From NCBI GenBank assembly GCA_949902805.1, contig CATLDI010000003.1, positions 1 through 55,806 on the forward strand: a DNA stretch of 55,806 nucleotides, read 5' to 3'. The translations under genes and the position numbers were made by a program. Under the pieces are notes generated by a model, which searched no databases, was not told where the DNA came from, and saw only the letters and a program-made list of their open reading frames with translations. Origin of the DNA: an uncultured Clostridiaceae bacterium. GTDB taxonomy: Bacteria; Bacillota; Clostridia; TANB77; CAG-508. Positions 18,412 to 27,521 of this stretch are shown here, one piece after another. How positions within the stretch are numbered: the stretch's first letter is position 1; every line of letters begins with the position of its first letter.

Positions 18412-18924
18412 TTATTCTTTACCTACAAAATATGTGCTATCTTTGGGTATATAAATGTAGTATGCGTAATTTTTAAAAGTTTCGATTTCTGTTCCATAAG
18501 CGTTTGTATATTTTTCTACTACTTCGTAAACATCTATGTGTGGATTATCTTTATAAATATCGTTTTCACATCTTTCTACATAATCCTTATGTCCATCTAT
18601 CACTTTAGCAGTTTTTCTACCTTCAGTTATTTCAATATCATAATAATATGCTAGTGATGGTTCGGAACGAATATAGTAACGCGAACCTGATACGTTTGTA
18701 TATGGTACTTTTTGAAGTTCTATTATATTTATTGTATTTACTTTTATTGATTCTATTCTATCATTCTGCATGCCAACAGTTCCAATAGTTTGGAAAAGAA
18801 AGAAAATGAATATCATAAAAATTATGTACAATGCTCCTGTTATAAAAAAGCTTCCTGCCGTAATATTAGGAAATTTATCTGTATATTCACTTAGTACATA
18901 AAAGAGCAGTACTATAAAGAACAT
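18412..18924 (-). CDS. Membrane protein of unknown function
   Basis: The 170 residues start with two hydrophobic segments (FFIVLLFYVLSEY and ITGALYIIFMIFIFFLFQ), then an extracytoplasmic-looking domain rich in Tyr and charged residues (NVSGSRYYIRSEPSLAYYYDIEITEGR). The frame is open upstream of 18924 without an ATG, and MSVILKTVIVILL, which looks like the natural first segment, is in another frame at about 19005; a frameshift near 18965 is possible. It follows the 40-residue ORF at 19046-19168 in the same direction. No domain recognised. Confidence 0.6.
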   Translation of the reverse strand: MFFIVLLFYVLSEYTDKFPNITAGSFFITGALYIIFMIFIFFLFQTIGTVGMQNDRIESIKVNTINIIELQKVPYTNVSGSRYYIRSEPSLAYYYDIEITEGRKTAKVIDGHKDYVERCENDIYKDNPHIDVYEVVEKYTNAYGTEIETFKNYAYYIYIPKDSTYFVGKE

Positions 18925-19045
18925 TACACTTGCAATTATAAAAATTACATACTTATTTATAATTCCATAAATAAGTATAACAATATTACTATAACAGTTT
19001 TTAATATTACAGACATTATATTGGCTATTTTATTTATTGCATTTT

Positions 19046-19168
19046 TTATTTTTCTGTCCCTTTATACCAGTTGTCATTACACCGTTTTTGTTCCGAATTA
19101 AAAATAGAATTTATAATTTCTACAACTATTAACATTACTACTACTGTAAAAAATTTTAATACTATCAT
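19046..19168 (-). CDS. Small single-pass membrane protein, 40 residues
   Basis: AAGGAGG lies 6-7 bases before the ATG at 19168. The product MIVLKFFTVVVMLIVVEIIN is one membrane helix followed by a hydrophilic tail ending WYKGTEK. It is first of two in a small minus-strand unit with the membrane protein downstream. One Arg is CGG, as in the other accessory genes. Function unknown. Confidence 0.6.
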   Translation of the reverse strand: MIVLKFFTVVVMLIVVEIINSIFNSEQKRCNDNWYKGTEK

Positions 19169-19323
19169 TTGATTTCCTCCTTAATAAATTATTATTTGTG
19201 AGTTACTACACTACTTGCTTTTTGCAATATATTTAATTTTGCTTATCATATAGTATTTCACATAAAATGTTAATAAATTTGTGTACTTTACGTAATTTTC
19301 ATTTTTAAAAGCTTTTTATTTGT

Positions 19324-21345
19324 TTATTTTATTATAAATTCTATTACTACTTTAAATAAATCTCCATCTAAGTGTATGCTAAAGTTTCCGCCTTGCAATT
19401 TTGTTAAGCTTTCGGCTATTGATAGGCCTAGTCCGCTTCCTTCAGTGTTTCTTGAGGTGTCTCCTCTTACAAACCTTTGCATTAGTTCTTCAGCCTTAAT
19501 GTTTAGTTTTGCTTTTGATATGTTTTTTAGCTCGATTTGCACTTTTTCGTTATTTTTTAGTATGTCTACATATACTCTTGAACCTTCTAGTGCATATTTC
19601 ATTATGTTTGTGTACATATTTTCTATTACTCTGTAAAGGTATCTACTGTCTGCTTTAATTTGAACCGCTTCTTTAGGTATTTGTAAAATTAGTTCGAGGT
19701 TCTTTTCATTAAATTTGTCTTCAAATTCTCCTGATATTTGTTTTATTAATTCTTTTAGGTTTATGTTTTCTATGTTTAGTTTTATATTTCCAGAGGTTGC
19801 TTTTGAAGCTTCTACTAGGTCTTCTGTTAGCCTTTTTAGCCTTTGTGATTTGTTGTCTAGTATGCGTAAGTATTCTTTTACTTTTTCATTTGGCATTTCT
19901 TCTTTTTTTAGTAAATCTACATAGTTTATTATTGAAGTAAGTGGTGTTTTAATGTCGTGTGATACATTTGTTATAAGCTGTGTTTTCATTCTTTCACTTT
20001 TTAAGCTTTCTTCTACTGCTTTTGTAAGACCCAATGATAAGCTATTTATATATTCTGCCATTTCTTTTAAATTTTTTTCTAGGTTTGTAGTTTCTATTTT
20101 TATTTCTTGTTTTCCTTCATATATGCTTTTTAAGTTTTGCTTTATATTATTTAATTGTTTTGCGTAGTTTAACATTAAGTATAATACTAAAGCCCAAAAT
20201 ATTAATAGTAAAATTACGCAAAATCCCATTGTTGTAGCTGTTGCTACTATTAAAAATAAAGATATTACTAAGAATGATATATAATATATTATTAACTTGG
20301 TTGTAATTTCTTTATTCCATAATATTAAATTAGAAGTTTCTTTTACTTTTTTCTTTATCCATTTACATGTTTTATATGTTAAAGTTGTTTTTATAAAGCT
20401 TCTCGCTTTTAGTCTTTTTATTGTTGTTATTCCTATAACTGCACACGCTATATAACATATTAAGTATGATATAAGTGCTATAACTAATGTGAATATATCT
20501 ATATTTGCTAAGCATTCTCTTCCTATCGTCATAAAAGTTGCTATTACAATGCTTACTACTATAAATATTATTCCATATGAGAAGTTGTCAAAATTACTTA
20601 AATATATACCTTCTTTATTTTTCTTATGTCCTATTGCCCATATTAAATATACTGCTATTATGAATAACATTAGTATTGAGTATGACATTGCAAATATTGG
20701 CATGTTTCCTACATTCGCTATAAAGTTGTATATTGCTACATTTACTCTGTATTTTAATGTTACTGGTTGTTCTTTGTCAAATGCTGTATATATAGAAAAT
20801 TTGCTGTTTTTTGTATCTTTCAAATTTTCTAGTCCATAATTATATGCTAGACCCTTGTCATTTATTTGTTCAAGGTTTGAAGTTATAGTGGAATTTTCTT
20901 TATACCAGTAATATTCACTATTTTTCATTTCCTCTATTTTTGCATTATAATTTTCTGTTTGTATATTTGTAAATATTGTTCCACTTTCATCTATTATAAT
21001 ATAGTTAAAACCATTATAATAGCTTCTATAAGTTTGCGAGTAATATATTCTAGTTGGTGTTTCTTGTACTAATACATAATTATCCACAAATGAGTTATAA
21101 TATTCTCCTTGTTCTCTAATGCCTTCATCTATGCTTGAACATATTCTAAATATTCTTTGTATATTTGGATAATATTCATTATATACAAAACTATCTGTTT
21201 TATAGTAGTCACCTCTTGCTAGGTCTTCTTTATTGTATGAGTTATATTCTATGTATATTGCTCCTAATATTATTGCTAGCATTAGGAATGGAATTAGTAT
21301 ATATGATATTATCTTTAGTGTGTCTGAATTTCTTAATTTTTCCAT
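19324..21345 (-). CDS. Sensor histidine kinase, VanS-like
   Basis: The 673-residue protein has an N-terminal membrane helix, a large outer sensor region (about 35-200), several further membrane helices, then a HAMP-like linker. The dimerisation helix contains the phospho-acceptor in NVSHDIKTPLTS near residue 460, and the ATPase domain has RGDTSRNTEGSGLGLSIA. It should autophosphorylate and pass phosphate to the regulator encoded just upstream. A repeat-filled gap of 146 bases separates the two genes. The ligand is not evident. No in-frame CGG. Confidence 0.92.
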   Translation of the reverse strand: MEKLRNSDTLKIISYILIPFLMLAIILGAIYIEYNSYNKEDLARGDYYKTDSFVYNEYYPNIQRIFRICSSIDEGIREQGEYYNSFVDNYVLVQETPTRIYYSQTYRSYYNGFNYIIIDESGTIFTNIQTENYNAKIEEMKNSEYYWYKENSTITSNLEQINDKGLAYNYGLENLKDTKNSKFSIYTAFDKEQPVTLKYRVNVAIYNFIANVGNMPIFAMSYSILMLFIIAVYLIWAIGHKKNKEGIYLSNFDNFSYGIIFIVVSIVIATFMTIGRECLANIDIFTLVIALISYLICYIACAVIGITTIKRLKARSFIKTTLTYKTCKWIKKKVKETSNLILWNKEITTKLIIYYISFLVISLFLIVATATTMGFCVILLLIFWALVLYLMLNYAKQLNNIKQNLKSIYEGKQEIKIETTNLEKNLKEMAEYINSLSLGLTKAVEESLKSERMKTQLITNVSHDIKTPLTSIINYVDLLKKEEMPNEKVKEYLRILDNKSQRLKRLTEDLVEASKATSGNIKLNIENINLKELIKQISGEFEDKFNEKNLELILQIPKEAVQIKADSRYLYRVIENMYTNIMKYALEGSRVYVDILKNNEKVQIELKNISKAKLNIKAEELMQRFVRGDTSRNTEGSGLGLSIAESLTKLQGGNFSIHLDGDLFKVVIEFIIK

Positions 21346-21356
21346 TTTTCCTCCTT

Positions 21357-21482
21357 ACTACAGAAATCAGATGTCAGAATTTAGAGTAAGTTCTTCGAAG
21401 AGCGGGCGATTAATAATCGCCCTACAGTTTCAGTTTCTGACTTTTGTCTTCTAACTTCTGACTTCCGACCTCTGTCTTCCGC
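21357..21482. repeat. Composite repeat between kinase and regulator genes
   Basis: Outer part: CAGAAATCAGATGTCAGAA-type units on the left and CTTCTAACTTCTGACTTCCG-type units on the right, roughly complementary. Centre: TTCTTCGAAGAGCGGGCGATT with AATCGCCCTACA, a copy of the family at 8556 and 29130. Transcription of the two-component pair must pass through it. Confidence 0.8.
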
Positions 21483-21491
21483 TCTTTTCAT

Positions 21492-22196
21492 CTAATCTAT
21501 TTTTTCAATCTTATATCCGATGCCCCAAATAACTTTTAAATACTTAGGCTCTTTTGGATTTATTTCTATTTTTTCTCTTATGTGTCTTATATGTACTGCT
21601 ATTATATTATCTGCTCCATATGGTTCGTCATCCCATACGTTTTCATATATTTGCTCTATTGAATATACTTTTCCTTTGTTTTTCGTTAGAAATTTTAAAA
21701 TGTTGTATTCTGTTGGTGTAAGCTTTATTTCTTTTCCTTCAACTGTTGCTTGTTTTATATCGTCATTTATAATTAGTTCTCCTGTTTTAAATATGTTTTT
21801 ATTTTCATCTTCTTTATCTGCTATTGTTCCAAGCCTTGTGTATCTTCTTATTTGTGAATTTACTCTTGCTATTAGTTCTATTGGGTTAAATGGCTTTGTA
21901 ACATAATCGTCCGCACCATTATTTAAGCCTGCAACTTTGTCATAGTCTTCTGACTTTGCAGAAAGCATAAGTATGGGAATGCTTTTTGTTTTTCTTACTT
22001 CATTTGCAACTTCCATACCATCCATTTCTGGCATCATTATATCTAATATAATTAAATGTATTTCATTATTTTCAATTAATTTTAATGCTTCTTTTCCATT
22101 ATAAGCTTTTAAAATGTTATAACCTTCTTTGCTTAAATAAATTGCAATAGCATTAACTATTTCTTTGTCATCATCACATACTAAAATATTATACAT
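21492..22196 (-). CDS. OmpR/PhoB-family response regulator
   Basis: The receiver domain (1-120) has the acidic pair CDDD near residue 9, the phospho-acceptor Asp in ILDIMMPEMDG near 53, and the Lys in DDYVTKPFN. A winged-helix DNA-binding domain (about 135-230) includes LTPTEYNILKFL and GADNIIAVHIRHIREKI. It is VanR-like and partners the kinase at 19324-21345. No in-frame CGG. Confidence 0.94.
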   Translation of the reverse strand: MYNILVCDDDKEIVNAIAIYLSKEGYNILKAYNGKEALKLIENNEIHLIILDIMMPEMDGMEVANEVRKTKSIPILMLSAKSEDYDKVAGLNNGADDYVTKPFNPIELIARVNSQIRRYTRLGTIADKEDENKNIFKTGELIINDDIKQATVEGKEIKLTPTEYNILKFLTKNKGKVYSIEQIYENVWDDEPYGADNIIAVHIRHIREKIEINPKEPKYLKVIWGIGYKIEKID

Positions 22197-22244
22197 TTTA
22201 TTTTCATCTCCCTTTTACTTATACAAGTATAACACATATTTATT

Positions 22245-22288
22245 AATAAAAAATAGATAGATTATTAATTTTTTATTAATAATCTATC
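22245..22288 (-). terminator. Terminator of the AI-2E permease gene
   Basis: Perfect 14-bp stem GATAGATTATTAAT / ATTAATAATCTATC (22256-22269 with 22275-22288), followed on the minus strand by CTATTTTTTATT. Confidence 0.8.
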
Positions 22289-22318
22289 ATAATTTCAATA
22301 TTTGAGTAATCTGTTTAG

Positions 22319-22452
22319 ACTGTAGGGGCTTATATCTAAAAGGAATACCTAAGAGAATTTACCTAATTAAGCCCTAATCGTATATTTCTAAATTATATGA
22401 ATATTACATTTGTGAAATGGGCGTAATTCGGTATTTCACTTAGGTATTCCTA
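22319..22452. repeat. Inverted GGGCGTAATTCGG / TAAGCCC repeat
   Basis: Arms of about 33 bp (GGAATACCTAAGAGAATTTA... and GGGCGTAATTCGGTATTTCA...) are imperfect reverse complements around a loop of about 45 nt. Solo copies of the unit are at 27481-27533 and 29232-29284. Confidence 0.8.
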
Positions 22453-22489
22453 TAAATTAAATTCTTACATTTTTATACAATTTAAAATT

Positions 22490-23611
22490 TTATTTTTTGC
22501 TTTTCCATTCTATGAAGTCTTCTATTATTAGCATTAGTACTGCTATTATTGGTACTGCTAAAAACATTCCTAGTACTCCAAAGTAAGCTCCTCCTAATGT
22601 TACTGCAAATATTACTAGTAGTGGGCTTATTTTTAGGGAGTCTCCTACTATTTTTGGATTTATTATGTTTGCGTCTATTTGTTGTAATATTGTTACTACT
22701 ACTACCATCCATATTGCTTGTGTTATTCCTCCTGTGAAGAAAGTTATTATGGTTGCTATTATTATTCCTATTATTGCTCCAAAGTATGGTATTACATTAG
22801 ATAGGCCTATCAAGAAACCTAATAATACTGCATATTTTACACCTAGTATAGCCATTCCTATTGATGTTAGTATTCCTACTATTATTGCATCTATTAATTG
22901 GCTTGCTAAAAATTTGAAGAATATTTGATTTGTTCTATTAAAGTATTTATCAATATTTTCATAAGTTTTTTTCTTGAATACTGAACCTAAAAGTCTTCTT
23001 AAGAAGTTTATTATTTGCTTTCTACTGCTTAGCATATATACTGAAACTACTATTGACACAAATATGTCAAATATTCCCCCAAGCATTCCTACTATGCTTT
23101 GTACATAGCCTGTAATTGCCTCTGTATTAATCATTTTTGTTAGATCAATATTTTGTATTTCTTGTATTACTTTTTGTGCTATTTCTGATTTGAATATTGA
23201 ATCTTCTGGAAGTGCATTTATTTTTTCTACTGCTATATTATAGTAAGTACCAAAGTTATTTGCTAGGTCTACTATACTTTGTATTACTGGAGGTAAAATT
23301 ACATTTATTAATATGATTATTAGAATTAGTGCTATTAGGTATACTGTTAATATACTTAGTGCTCGTGATTTCCTATTTATAAATTTTGGTTTTTTTACTT
23401 TTTTGTATAGCTGTTCTATTTTTTGGCATGGTACGTATAGAATATATGCTATTAATATTCCTACTAGAAATGGAGATATTACTCCTAAAAAGTTTTTTAT
23501 TCCTCCTGCTATTGCTTCAAATTTATCTAGCACTTTGTATACTGCTACTATGGCTATTGATAGTGAGAACCAGAATAGCCATTTTGTCCAATTTCTATTT
23601 TTATTTTCCAT
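22490..23611 (-). CDS. AI-2E family transporter (UPF0118)
   Basis: The 373-residue protein has about eight membrane segments, a long central amphipathic loop and the family segments GLSNVIPYFGAIIGIII and ILQQIDANIINPKIVGDSLKISPL. Members export varied small solutes (AI-2, Na+/H+ exchange); the substrate here cannot be told. AAAGGAGAG precedes the ATG. It lies 52 bases after exoA with a hairpin between. No in-frame CGG. Confidence 0.9.
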   Translation of the reverse strand: MENKNRNWTKWLFWFSLSIAIVAVYKVLDKFEAIAGGIKNFLGVISPFLVGILIAYILYVPCQKIEQLYKKVKKPKFINRKSRALSILTVYLIALILIIILINVILPPVIQSIVDLANNFGTYYNIAVEKINALPEDSIFKSEIAQKVIQEIQNIDLTKMINTEAITGYVQSIVGMLGGIFDIFVSIVVSVYMLSSRKQIINFLRRLLGSVFKKKTYENIDKYFNRTNQIFFKFLASQLIDAIIVGILTSIGMAILGVKYAVLLGFLIGLSNVIPYFGAIIGIIIATIITFFTGGITQAIWMVVVVTILQQIDANIINPKIVGDSLKISPLLVIFAVTLGGAYFGVLGMFLAVPIIAVLMLIIEDFIEWKSKK

Positions 23612-23630
23612 TTTTCTCTCCTTTTCTATA

Positions 23631-23657
23631 AGATTTTCGGGTGCGTCCCAAAAATCT
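23631..23657 (-). terminator. Hairpin between exoA and the permease gene
   Basis: Stem AGATTTTCGGG / CCCAAAAATCT with one internal mismatch and a 5-nt loop. It may end exoA transcription, though no long T run follows. Confidence 0.5.
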
Positions 23658-23662
23658 CACCA

Positions 23663-24419
23663 TCATATTTCTATTTGTAGTTCTACTGGGCAGTGGTCAC
23701 TTCCTAGTATTTCGGGGTGGATTGTGCTTTCTTTTATTTTGTTTTGTAGCCTGTTTGATACTATGAAGTAATCTATTCTCCAACCTACGTTTTTTTCTCT
23801 TGCTCTTCCCATATATGACCACCATGAGTAACAATTTTCTTTTTCTGGGTATAGGTATCTGAATGTATCTGTGAAACCTGCTTCTAGTAGGTTTGTCATT
23901 TTGTTTCTTTCTTCGTCTGTGAAACCTGCATTTCTTCTGTTTGTTTTTGGGTTTTTTAGGTCTATTTCTTTGTGGGCTACGTTTAGGTCTCCACAGTATA
24001 TTACTGGTTTTACTTTATCTAATTTTTGCAAGTATTTTCTTATTTCATCTTCCCAAATCATTCTATATTCTAAACGTTCTAGTTCTCTTTTTGAATTTGG
24101 TGTATAGCAATTTACAAAATAGAAACTCTCAAATTCTAGTGTTACTATTCTACCTTCTTTGTCGTGTTCCTCTATTCCTATTCCATAGCTTACATTTATT
24201 GGCTTTTTCTTTGTGAATATTGCTGTTCCTGAATATCCTTTTTTTTCGGCACTATTCCAATGTTGGTAGTATCCTTCTAGTATAAGTTCTAATTGTCCTT
24301 CTTGCATTTTTGTTTCTTGAATTGCAAATATGTCACTATCTATTTCATTAAAGAATTCCATAAAGCCTTTATTTACAGCTGCTCTTAAACCGGTTTACAT
24401 TCCATGATATGCATTTCAT
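23663..24419 (-). CDS. exoA: Exodeoxyribonuclease III with a CGGT +1 site
   Basis: An AP endonuclease/exonuclease III for base-excision repair. From the ATG at 24419 (AAGGAG upstream) the frame reads MKCISWNVN and meets CGG (24390-24392). Skipping one C gives GLRAAVNKGF and joins MEFFNEIDSDIFAIQETKMQ, restoring the ISWNVNGLRA motif and a normal length of 251 residues. Metal and catalytic residues are present: QETK, YCGDLNVAH, GWRIDYFIVS and SDHCPVEL. Without recoding only a start at an internal ATG is possible, which would remove the first catalytic Asn. Same break type as comM and dprA. Confidence 0.88.
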
Positions 24420-24483
24420 TGTTTTTTCTCCTTTATTTCTTACTTAGGTAGTAATTATAGCATACTTATTGTGTTTCTGCAAA

Positions 24484-24511
24484 TAGAAAAAACCAGTATT
24501 AACTGGTTTTT
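24484..24511 (-). terminator. Terminator overlapping the end of the ATLF-like gene
   Basis: Stem AAAAAACCAGT / ACTGGTTTTTT with a TATTA loop, T run on the minus strand. The stop codon at 24499 lies inside it. Confidence 0.88.
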
Positions 24512-25371
24512 TTCAGAATAGGGTTGTTTAATGATTCTTTTACATATTTATATACTTCTAAGTCTTCTGTGTCTTGCTTTAAAATTACTCTTTTATATGC
24601 TTCAGCATACATTTCTCTCTCATTGATAATTTCGACATCTGTCTTGATTATCTGTTTCTCACTATTATAGATTGTTTCAAATTCTGGTTCTGAACTTGCC
24701 CAGCCAAGTATCTCGTCTGTGCCATGACCAAACTCATGAATGACTGTATAGGTTTGTATAGTTAAGTCATTATATAACAAATATATTATACCTTCTGAAT
24801 AACATATTAGTCCAGTTGTTATACTATCGTCTTGTATTTTTTCTTTATCTAATTCATTTAATTTTTCTTTTAGATTTTCATTTGTTATACAAATTCTTTT
24901 TCCTTCCTTCATAAACCTTTCTACTGTTTCATTAGGTAATAAGCTCATTTGTGAAACAACGCTATCTACGAAATGTTTATCTGCATTTGCTTCATTATCG
25001 ATACATTTGTAGTATTCTTTTTGCCTATAATCTTCTACATTATTTGATGTCGATTTTTCTTCATGAGTTTCTTCTGTATTACATACTTTTATTTCATATA
25101 TTGTTGTTTGCTCAGGTTTTATTTCTTCTATTACTTCCTGCTGTACTACAGCAGTTTCCTCATTTACTGTATTTTTCGGTGTTGAATCTTCCTCCTTATT
25201 TATTGTATTTTCCTTTGCCTGCTTAAGTTCTTCATTAACATTTTTTTCTAAATTTGCTATATTTGTTTCAACACTTTTCTGATTAAATGTTTCTTTTATT
25301 AAGTAATAACTAGTTAATGTAACTAAAATTACTAAAGATACTACTAATATTTTTAATTTCCGTTTTAACAT
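24499..25371 (-). CDS. Secreted zinc metallopeptidase, ATLF-like domain
   Basis: The 290-residue protein starts MLKRKLKILVVSLVILVTL (a signal anchor), then a Glu/Lys/Asn-rich spacer (about 30-110). The C-terminal catalytic domain has VIHEFGHGTDEILGW (HExxH) and, about 35 residues on, REMYAEAYKRVIL giving the downstream Glu; this arrangement resembles anthrax lethal-factor-like and Pro-Pro endopeptidase proteins. It probably acts on the cell surface or outside. The ATG at 25371 follows GGAGAAGG. Codon 4 is CGG (Arg), the accessory-gene pattern. Confidence 0.7.
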   Translation of the reverse strand: MLKRKLKILVVSLVILVTLTSYYLIKETFNQKSVETNIANLEKNVNEELKQAKENTINKEEDSTPKNTVNEETAVVQQEVIEEIKPEQTTIYEIKVCNTEETHEEKSTSNNVEDYRQKEYYKCIDNEANADKHFVDSVVSQMSLLPNETVERFMKEGKRICITNENLKEKLNELDKEKIQDDSITTGLICYSEGIIYLLYNDLTIQTYTVIHEFGHGTDEILGWASSEPEFETIYNSEKQIIKTDVEIINEREMYAEAYKRVILKQDTEDLEVYKYVKESLNNPILKKTS

Positions 25372-25497
25372 TGTTCCTTCTCCTTTATTTTGAGTTTGCT
25401 TTGTGTATAAAAGTTTCATTTACCCCCTATTTAAATTTTACATAATTCTATTATACCATCTTATTTGAATATTGTAAATATTTTCATTATATCCTTT

Positions 25498-25526
25498 TTG
25501 ACTTTTTATGTTAAATGTGTTATTAT
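25498..25526 (+). promoter_or_regulatory. Promoter of the 25598 lipoprotein gene
   Basis: TTGACT (25498-25503), 17-base spacer, TATTAT (25521-25526), followed by alternating TA. Near consensus for sigma-A. Confidence 0.75.
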
Positions 25527-25597
25527 ATATATATAATGTATTAATTTTAGAGAGCCAACTTAAACAAAACAATAAACAACAATAGGAGGATTTCAAT

Positions 25598-26167
25598 ATG
25601 AAAAAAATCACAACAATTTTAGTTATGGTATTAATGGCTTTTGCTCTTACAGGATGTGGCAATAATGCTTACATTCGGGATCTTAAAAGTACAATAAATG
25701 AGATGGAAAAAGAAATTGCAGAACTCGAGCAACAGATAGCAGACATTGATGCGGAAAAGATGGAACTTCTTGCTGAGAGAGATTCTCTTAAAAATAAATT
25801 GAAAGAGTCGAATTCTACTATTGAAATATTAGAAGAAAAGTTATCTGCTAAGGATAATACTTCTAAAGAAACTCCTACTCCCTCTCCTGTTATTGTTCCT
25901 GCCACATATGTTATTGATAACAGCTTTTCCAGCTTTTATGTTGGTACTGTGTTTTATCCCGATCCTGATGGTAGACTGTATCATTCTGATGTGCAGTGGT
26001 ATTCTAACCCGCTTTGTATTCAGGGCACTGAAGTAAAAATGGATGTGGTTATCATTTCTCCTGTCACTAGAAATGATACTTATAACAATGGTTTCAAGTT
26101 CTATACTTGTATGAGCACAAATGGACTTGTTTATGCAAGTAAAGACCCTTCTTTAGCTTATAAGTAA
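25598..26167 (+). CDS. Coiled-coil lipoprotein
   Basis: Begins MKKITTILVMVLMAFALTGCG with an LTGC lipobox, so it is a surface lipoprotein. Residues about 28-88 are a heptad-rich coiled coil (INEMEKEIAELEQQIADI and onward), then a Thr/Pro linker (KETPTPSPVIVP) and a beta-rich C-terminal domain of about 90 residues with no recognised family. AGGAGG lies 7 bases before the ATG. Strong promoter and terminator make it a single-gene unit. One in-frame CGG (Arg in YIRDL). Confidence 0.8.
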   Translation: MKKITTILVMVLMAFALTGCGNNAYIRDLKSTINEMEKEIAELEQQIADIDAEKMELLAERDSLKNKLKESNSTIEILEEKLSAKDNTSKETPTPSPVIVPATYVIDNSFSSFYVGTVFYPDPDGRLYHSDVQWYSNPLCIQGTEVKMDVVIISPVTRNDTYNNGFKFYTCMSTNGLVYASKDPSLAYK

Positions 26168-26193
26168 TATGGCTCTCTCAAAGCTAAGAATGA

Positions 26194-26222
26194 AAAAAGA
26201 ACTCTACTTGAGTTCTTTTTTC
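26194..26222. terminator. Bidirectional terminator
   Basis: Stem AAAAAAGAACTC / GAGTTCTTTTTT with a short loop, between two converging genes. Confidence 0.9.
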
Positions 26223-26226
26223 ATTT

Positions 26227-27216
26227 TTAAAATTCATATACATAACATTCTAATGTTTTTCTACCAAATTGTAATGCTTGGCTATGTGAGGCCATGTAAA
26301 CATCTATTTTACTGTTTGATATTGCTCCACCTCTATCTTGAACTACAAACCATCCACCATTTGGTTGATTTTTAAATGCTGGTATATATATTACAGTTCC
26401 TAATTTGTAACCTTTACCTGCTGCAATAGTATACCATGCTGCTGCTTTTGCTCCTGATGCTGTAATACCTGTTGACTTTCCACAACATTTTGAACAAGAA
26501 CAATATGCTGATGTATTAAAGTTTTTAACTGTTGGTGTTATTCCTTCTACTGATTTTGCAAGCTTTGTAGATGCTGTACTTGCTGGATTAGTAGTTGCTA
26601 TTCTTTCTCCTGATCTTGAAGTTACTTGAATTGTTCTTACTTCTACAATTTTGTTAACTGGCTCTTTTATAACCTTTGATGACATTTCAATTCTTTCTAT
26701 TTCAATATCGTTTTGGTACCTTACTTTATATGTTATTTCTTTTAAGCCATTTATACCATTTTGAATTATTTTATTTTGTTTTGTACCTTCGCCTGTTGCT
26801 TCTTTTGTTATTGTTTCATATGGTATTACTACTTGTTCTACTATTATTTTTTCTTTAACACTGGTGTAATTTTGTAGAATTTCTTCTGTAGTAACACTTT
26901 CTTCTGCTTCTGCCACTTCTTGTTTTACTTGGGAAGCTTTTGTTATTTTTATAGTTTTGTTATCTGAAATTTCTGCTGATAAATTTGGTGTAACTACTTC
27001 ATCTTCCAAAACTGTTATATGATTTTCTTCTAATATATCCGATACTTTCGTTTTTGCTGTTAATACTGTCATTTCGTAATTGCTTGAAAGTACTATTTTT
27101 ATGTTTGTAAGTTTAGCATTTGTAGCCATAACACCTATACTTGTTATAAATATAAGAATTATGCTAATACCCAGTATTTTCCTTAGGAATACTGATGCTT
27201 TATCTCTTTTGTTCAT
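26227..27216 (-). CDS. Cell-wall protein with DUF348, G5 and 3D domains
   Basis: An N-terminal membrane anchor (about 12-32) is followed by one ubiquitin-like DUF348 repeat (LSSNYEMTVLTAKTKVSDIL), a linker, a G5 domain (EEILQNYTSVKEKIIVEQ to RIEMSSKVIKEPVNKIVEV) and a C-terminal 3D domain with its Asp residues (SGAKAAAWYTIAA, VVQDRGGAISNSKIDVYM). This is the YabE/YuiC-type layout of resuscitation and lytic-transglycosylase-like wall enzymes. It should act on peptidoglycan. No in-frame CGG. Confidence 0.88.
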   Translation of the reverse strand: MNKRDKASVFLRKILGISIILIFITSIGVMATNAKLTNIKIVLSSNYEMTVLTAKTKVSDILEENHITVLEDEVVTPNLSAEISDNKTIKITKASQVKQEVAEAEESVTTEEILQNYTSVKEKIIVEQVVIPYETITKEATGEGTKQNKIIQNGINGLKEITYKVRYQNDIEIERIEMSSKVIKEPVNKIVEVRTIQVTSRSGERIATTNPASTASTKLAKSVEGITPTVKNFNTSAYCSCSKCCGKSTGITASGAKAAAWYTIAAGKGYKLGTVIYIPAFKNQPNGGWFVVQDRGGAISNSKIDVYMASHSQALQFGRKTLECYVYEF

Positions 27217-27521
27217 AAAATTTACCTCCTTTTATGCAACAACCAAATTATACCATTAAAATATGGGCTTGTCAAATTTTTGCTAAATTTTAAAAGCCTT
27301 CGGTTTCAAGGCTTACAGAAAATTTGACATAATTTTCAGAATGCATTATGTCCTAAAAAACAGGCCCCTACTATATTATATTCAGCTTGTACAAAAAAAT
27401 GATTAAATTTTTGATTTTTATTTCAATATATCAATATGAAAGATAGTTTGTTTAGCACAAAATTCTAATTACTATTTTCTTGGGCGTAATTCGGTAAATT
27501 CTTTTAGGTATTCCTTACCGA
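27217..27521. repeat. Gene-free stretch with a hairpin and a solo repeat
   Basis: A hairpin AAAGCCTTCGGTTTCAAGGCTT lies at about 27290-27312. A solo copy of the GGGCGTAATTCGGTAAATTC ... TTACCGATTAAGCCCCTACA unit starts at 27481 and runs into the 3' end of tatD (27533). Nothing else recognised. Confidence 0.65.
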
